From positions 434,001 to 498,000 of the forward strand of contig CAVXDY010000007.1 of assembly GCA_963760715.1 (NCBI GenBank): a DNA stretch of 64,000 nucleotides. The letters run 5' to 3'. The notes beneath the pieces are model-generated. The model did no database searches. It was not told the DNA's origin and saw only the letters and a program-made list of their open reading frames with translations. Positions 61,020 to 64,000 of this stretch are shown here, piece by piece. This DNA comes from CAVXDY01 sp963760715. GTDB lineage: Bacteria; Actinomycetota; Thermoleophilia; Miltoncostaeales; Miltoncostaeaceae. Numbering within the stretch: position 1 is the stretch's first letter; every line of letters begins with the position of its first letter. The position numbers were made by a program, and so were the translations under genes.

Positions 61020-61940
61020 GTGCCACGCAGGCCCGACTTCTTCATCCTCGGCGCGCCGAAGTGCGGCACGACCGCCCTCAGCGAGTACCTGCGCCGGCAC
61101 CCGCGGGTGTTCGTGTCGCGCCCGAAGGAGCCGCACTACTTCTGCGGCGACTTCGACTACTACTACGCCCCCGGGCAGCGCAGCGAGGAGCACTACCTGG
61201 GGCTGTTCGCCGACGCCGGCGAGGGCCACCTCGCCGTGGGCGAGGCGTCGGTCTGGTACCTCTACTCGGAGGACGCCGCGCGCAACATCGCGGAGTTCGA
61301 TCCCGCCGCGCGGGTCATCGTGATGGTGCGCAACCCGGCCGAGCTCGTCCCCTCGCTGCACTCGCAGCTGCTCTACACGCTCGACGAGGACCGCCCGAGC
61401 GTGGCGGAGGCCTGGGGGCTCCAGGAGGCGCGCCGGAGGGGCGAGGAGGTGCCCGCCACGGCGCGCGTGCCGGAGTTCCTCCAGTACGGGGACGCCGCGC
61501 GCCTGGGAGCCCAGCTGAGCCGCGTGTACGAGTCGTTCCCCCGCGAGCAGGTGAAGGTGATCGTGTTCGACGACCTGCGCGCGGACACGGCCTCGGTGTA
61601 TCGCGAGTCGCTGGCCTTCCTGGGCGTCCCGGACGACGGGCGCGCCGAGTTCCCGCGGGTCAACGAGAACAAGGTCCACCGCGCCGAGTCGCTGGCGCGG
61701 TTCACCCAGCGCCCGCCGCGCACGCTCGTGGCCGCCGCGCGCGGGGTCAAGAGGGTGTCCGGCGTGGAGCGGCTGGGCGTGATGGACCGGCTGCGCCGCC
61801 GCAACCGCCAGGTCACCCGCCGCGAGGAGATCGATCCCGCGCTGGACCGTGAGCTGCGCGACTTCTTCCGCGACGACGTGGGCGAGCTGGGGGAGCTGAT
61901 CGGCCGCGACCTGAGCGCCTGGTCGCGATCGCCGGGCTAG
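61020..61940 (+). CDS. Sulfotransferase family protein
   Basis: A 306-residue PAPS-dependent sulfotransferase. The 5'-phosphosulfate loop is FFILGAPKCGTTALSEYLRRHP, the 3'-phosphate motif is RVIVMVRNPAELVPSLHSQL, and VKVIVFDDLRADTASVYRESLAFLGV follows as in heparan N/O-sulfotransferase-like bacterial proteins. KEPHYFCGDFDYY is typical. The acceptor is unknown; note the glucuronyl C5-epimerase genes elsewhere in the window. GTG start; the TAG stop lies in a degenerate copy of the 19 bp repeat. Confidence 0.88.
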   Translation: MPRRPDFFILGAPKCGTTALSEYLRRHPRVFVSRPKEPHYFCGDFDYYYAPGQRSEEHYLGLFADAGEGHLAVGEASVWYLYSEDAARNIAEFDPAARVIVMVRNPAELVPSLHSQLLYTLDEDRPSVAEAWGLQEARRRGEEVPATARVPEFLQYGDAARLGAQLSRVYESFPREQVKVIVFDDLRADTASVYRESLAFLGVPDDGRAEFPRVNENKVHRAESLARFTQRPPRTLVAAARGVKRVSGVERLGVMDRLRRRNRQVTRREEIDPALDRELRDFFRDDVGELGELIGRDLSAWSRSPG

Positions 61941-61955
61941 CGACTCAGGGCACTG
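61937..61955. repeat. Degenerate copy of the 19 bp stop-codon repeat
   Basis: CTAGCGACTCAGGGCACTG matches CTAGCGACTCACGACACTA at 16 of 19 positions. As at 678 and 43279 it supplies the TAG stop of the neighbouring gene (61938-61940). Confidence 0.6.
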
Positions 61956-62035
61956 GGCCCGACGAGATCGTCGCGCGGGCGCTCGCGTACCCCTACGAGC
62001 GCCTCTCCGAGGGCTACCTCCTGGTCGACGGCGAG

Positions 62036-62710
62036 GTGCTCCCGCTCGATGTGAACGGCCTGGAGGAGCGGCTCGCGTGGATCGGGGATCCCCTGGCCGG
62101 CCGGGTCGCGCTGGTGGGCTACGGCTCGAACGCCGCCCCCAGCCAGCTGCGGCGCAAGCTCGCGGCCCACGAGCCGGGCTGGGCGGTCCCGGTGGCGGCG
62201 GCGCGGCTGCGGGAGGCCGACGCGGTCTACTCGGCGCACATCACGCGGTACGGGGCCGTCCCGGCGACCCTCCGCCCGTCGCCGGGGACCGCGATCGACG
62301 TGGTGGTGACCCTGCTGTCGCCCCGCCAGGCGGAGCTGGTGCGGGCCAGCGAGGGCGGCAACTACGCCCTGGTGCCCCTCGACCCCGGGCGCGTGGAGCT
62401 GCCGGAGGGTCTCGGCCCGCCCCGCGCGGTCCACGCCTACCTGTCGCGGCACGGCGCCCTCGCGATCGGCGGGGGCCCGGTGGCGCTGACGGCGGTCCCG
62501 TCTCACGGGAGGACGCTCCCCGAGGCGACCGAGGCGCAGATGCTGGCCCGCGCGGCCGCGGAGCTGACCCCCGGCGGTGACGCGCGCGGCCTGGTGCTGG
62601 AGTGCGTGGCCGATCCCGCGCGGCGCCGGCGGCGGGTGGCGCAGCTCGCCCGCCACGCGATCGGGGACCCGGGCGGGACGGCCCCGGGGTGGTACGCTCG
62701 CCCCCGTTAG
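62036..62710 (+). CDS. Gamma-glutamylcyclotransferase-like (YGSN) protein
   Basis: A 224-residue protein with VALVGYGSNAAPSQLRRKL near residue 27, the glycine-rich YGSN loop of the GGCT/AIG2 fold, and AAARLREADAVYSAHITRYG after it. The substrate Glu of true cyclotransferases is not clearly identified. GTG at 62036 is the first canonical start, but the frame is open and coding-like upstream (PDEIVARALAYPYERLSEGYLLVDGE) back to the sulfotransferase stop, so the original start may have been lost near the repeat at 61937. Confidence 0.65.
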   Translation: MLPLDVNGLEERLAWIGDPLAGRVALVGYGSNAAPSQLRRKLAAHEPGWAVPVAAARLREADAVYSAHITRYGAVPATLRPSPGTAIDVVVTLLSPRQAELVRASEGGNYALVPLDPGRVELPEGLGPPRAVHAYLSRHGALAIGGGPVALTAVPSHGRTLPEATEAQMLARAAAELTPGGDARGLVLECVADPARRRRRVAQLARHAIGDPGGTAPGWYARPR

Positions 62711-62738
62711 ACGAGCGGCCCCGAAGGAGCCCCGAACC

Positions 62739-63023
62739 GTGCCGACCTACATCCTCCTGAGCACCCTCAGCCCCCACGGCGTGGGCACGCTGAAGGCCAA
62801 CCCGCAGCGGCTCAAGGAGGTCAACTCCGAGATCGAGCAGATGGGCGCGCGCGTCGTGGAGCAGTGGGCCGTCCTCGGCCCCTACGACTTCGTGAACATC
62901 GTCGAGGCCCCGGACGAGAAGGTCATCGCCCGCGTCTCCGTCGAGCTCGCGGCCCGGGGGACGGCCCACTTCCAGACGCTCACCGCCATCCCGGTCGACG
63001 AGTTCCTCTCGCTCCTGAAGTGA
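62739..63023 (+). CDS. GYD-domain protein (Lrp ligand-binding-like fold)
   Basis: A 94-residue protein: PTYILLSTLSPHGVGTLKANPQRLKEVNSEIEQMGARVVEQWAVLGPYDFVNIVEAPDEKVIARVSVELAARGTAHFQTLTAIPVDEF. This is a stand-alone GYD (dimeric ferredoxin-like) domain, function unknown. GTG with GAAGGAG upstream. Confidence 0.85.
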   Translation: MPTYILLSTLSPHGVGTLKANPQRLKEVNSEIEQMGARVVEQWAVLGPYDFVNIVEAPDEKVIARVSVELAARGTAHFQTLTAIPVDEFLSLLK

Positions 63024-63244
63024 CCGACGGGCGCCGCCGCCGTCGCGGCTGGCTGCTGGCCGGCGGCATCGTGGGGCTCGCACTGGCGCCGCGCGCCCGG
63101 CGCGCGGGGCTCGACCTGCGCGCGCGGGCGATGCGCCTGGGCCGCCCGGCGACGGACCCGGTGGCGCCCTTCCGCCAGGCGCCCTGCTACGAGCACGACC
63201 GCGCCGCCTCGGGAGACTCCTCCCGCACCGAGGCGGCGCGATAA
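63020..63244 (+). CDS. Small basic protein, possible membrane anchor
   Basis: A 74-residue frame starting GTG in a GTGA overlap with the GYD gene. RRRRRGWLLAGGIVGLALAPRARRAGLDLRARAMRLG has one weak hydrophobic stretch between basic clusters, then PCYEHDRAASGDSS. No family recognised; coding status rests on the coupled start. Confidence 0.45.
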   Translation: MTDGRRRRRGWLLAGGIVGLALAPRARRAGLDLRARAMRLGRPATDPVAPFRQAPCYEHDRAASGDSSRTEAAR

Positions 63245-63258
63245 CTCTCACGGTTGAC

Positions 63259-63954
63259 GTGCTGGTGCCGACGCACCGGATCGTCTTCGCGCTGATCGAC
63301 GGCGAGGTGGTGGAGGTGCGCGGGTCCTCGACGGCGGGCACCTTCGGGGCCTACCGCGGCCTGCCGGGCGCCGTGCACGGGATGATCGCCTGGCCCAACA
63401 CGGTCCTGCTCACCGGCGGGGAGGCGCCGGTGGTCGTCGACCCGGGCTACATGACCCAGGGCGACATGCTGGTGGGCGCGCTCGCGGCGCGGGGGCTCGC
63501 GCCCGGCGACGTCCACACGGTCCTCGCCACCCACCTCCACTCGGACCACGTCTCCGCCCTCCCGCAGCTCGGCGAGGTGGAGCTGTACGTCCACGAGGCC
63601 GAGCTCGAGACGCCGCACGCGCGGGCCGGCCGCGGCTTCCGCGACCGCGCCGAGGTGCGGCCCCTGTCCGGCGCGGCGGGGCCGGTGCTGCCGGGCGTGC
63701 GCTTCATCCACACCCCCGGGCACACCGACGGCCACGTGGCGTACCTGATCGACACCGACGAGGGGATCGTCGCGGTCGTGGGCGACACCACCGGCCCCGA
63801 CCCGGCGTGGTTCGCGCGGATGGAGCTGCCCGAGGACCATCCCCGCCGCGACGAGCACCTCGCGGCCTTCCGCGCCATCCGGGCCGAGCGCCCGGCGCTG
63901 GTGATCCCCGGCCACAACCCCGCGGCGCCGCTCGTGGAGGGCCCCTCCGGATGA
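63259..63954 (+). CDS. MBL-fold metallo-hydrolase
   Basis: A 231-residue metallo-beta-lactamase-fold enzyme. THLHSDHVSALPQ (HxHxDH), HTPGHTDGHVAY, VVGDTTGPDP and the final VIPGHNPAAP supply the metal ligands. It resembles N-acyl-homoserine lactonase-type and related MBL hydrolases; substrate unknown. GTG at 63259; 14 bases after the small basic gene. Confidence 0.85.
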   Translation: MLVPTHRIVFALIDGEVVEVRGSSTAGTFGAYRGLPGAVHGMIAWPNTVLLTGGEAPVVVDPGYMTQGDMLVGALAARGLAPGDVHTVLATHLHSDHVSALPQLGEVELYVHEAELETPHARAGRGFRDRAEVRPLSGAAGPVLPGVRFIHTPGHTDGHVAYLIDTDEGIVAVVGDTTGPDPAWFARMELPEDHPRRDEHLAAFRAIRAERPALVIPGHNPAAPLVEGPSG

Positions 63955-64000
63955 GAGGGTACCGCGCGGACGCCGCGAAACACCCCCTGAGTCCCGCGGC

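Overview
The window is 64 kb of very GC-rich DNA (GC-rich third positions, many GTG starts, dense 1-4 base gene overlaps) from a bacterial chromosome. Gene content points to a deep-branching actinobacterium, probably class Thermoleophilia: F420-type oxidoreductase families, HspR after dnaJ, an actinobacterial S10-spc-alpha order, a phosphatidylinositol-phosphate-synthase-like enzyme beside a GT4 glycosyltransferase, and TANNNT boxes just upstream of start codons. This placement is inference; no rRNA gene is present.

Layout. 1-680 is the 3' end of fusA. A 163 bp MITE-like inverted-repeat element (678-840) follows and supplies the fusA stop codon. 851-10109 is a block unrelated to translation that separates fusA from tuf: metX-metW, an MFS exporter with its MarR regulator, two glucuronyl C5-epimerase-like genes (one broken by a frameshift and fused to a DUF385 gene), and a large FAD/Fe-S oxidase. 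10336-23904 is tuf followed by the S10 and spc ribosomal operons through secY, adk and map. 23848-30458 is a second interruption lying exactly where infA would be expected: an LLM-type flavin oxidoreductase, a DUF1097 membrane protein, two tandem ANL (acyl-CoA synthetase-like) proteins, a TetR regulator and a decayed IS5-family transposase. 30459-33438 is the alpha operon (rpmJ, rpsM, rpsK, rpsD, rpoA, rplQ).

33435-39409 is a co-directional run: methyltransferase, truA, surE, HAD phosphatase, ligA, membrane protein. 39354-44425 is mixed: dacB with a small HTH gene, a PAP2-family enzyme, tRNA-Pro(CGG), a NifU-like protein, a nitrilase-family hydrolase, and nagA. 44433-53743 holds an unknown helical protein, an RlmD/TrmA-type RNA methyltransferase, a lytic transglycosylase fragment, a UDG-like protein without its catalytic motifs, a GT4-PHP fusion with a CDP-alcohol phosphotransferase, a fumarylacetoacetate-hydrolase family protein, and an endonuclease III-like glycosylase. 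53858-60483 is the heat-shock operon dnaK-grpE-dnaJ-hspR-clpB behind a clear sigma-70 promoter. 61020-63954 holds a sulfotransferase, a YGSN (gamma-glutamylcyclotransferase-like) protein, a GYD protein and an MBL hydrolase.

Most notable: (1) copies of one short sequence, CTAGCGACTCACGACACTA, and its inverted partner that furnish TAG stop codons of adjacent genes, including both stops of a convergent pair; (2) genes with no ATG/GTG/TTG at their homology-supported start, where ATA, GTA or CTG overlaps the preceding stop; (3) two foreign-looking interruptions of the ribosomal supercluster, one coinciding with loss of infA; (4) a tandem ANL pair whose second member has lost the ATP P-loop and the A10 lysine; (5) a 319 bp, about 99% identical tract shared by two otherwise diverged paralogues; (6) divergent gene pairs that appear to share one -10 box, some leaderless.
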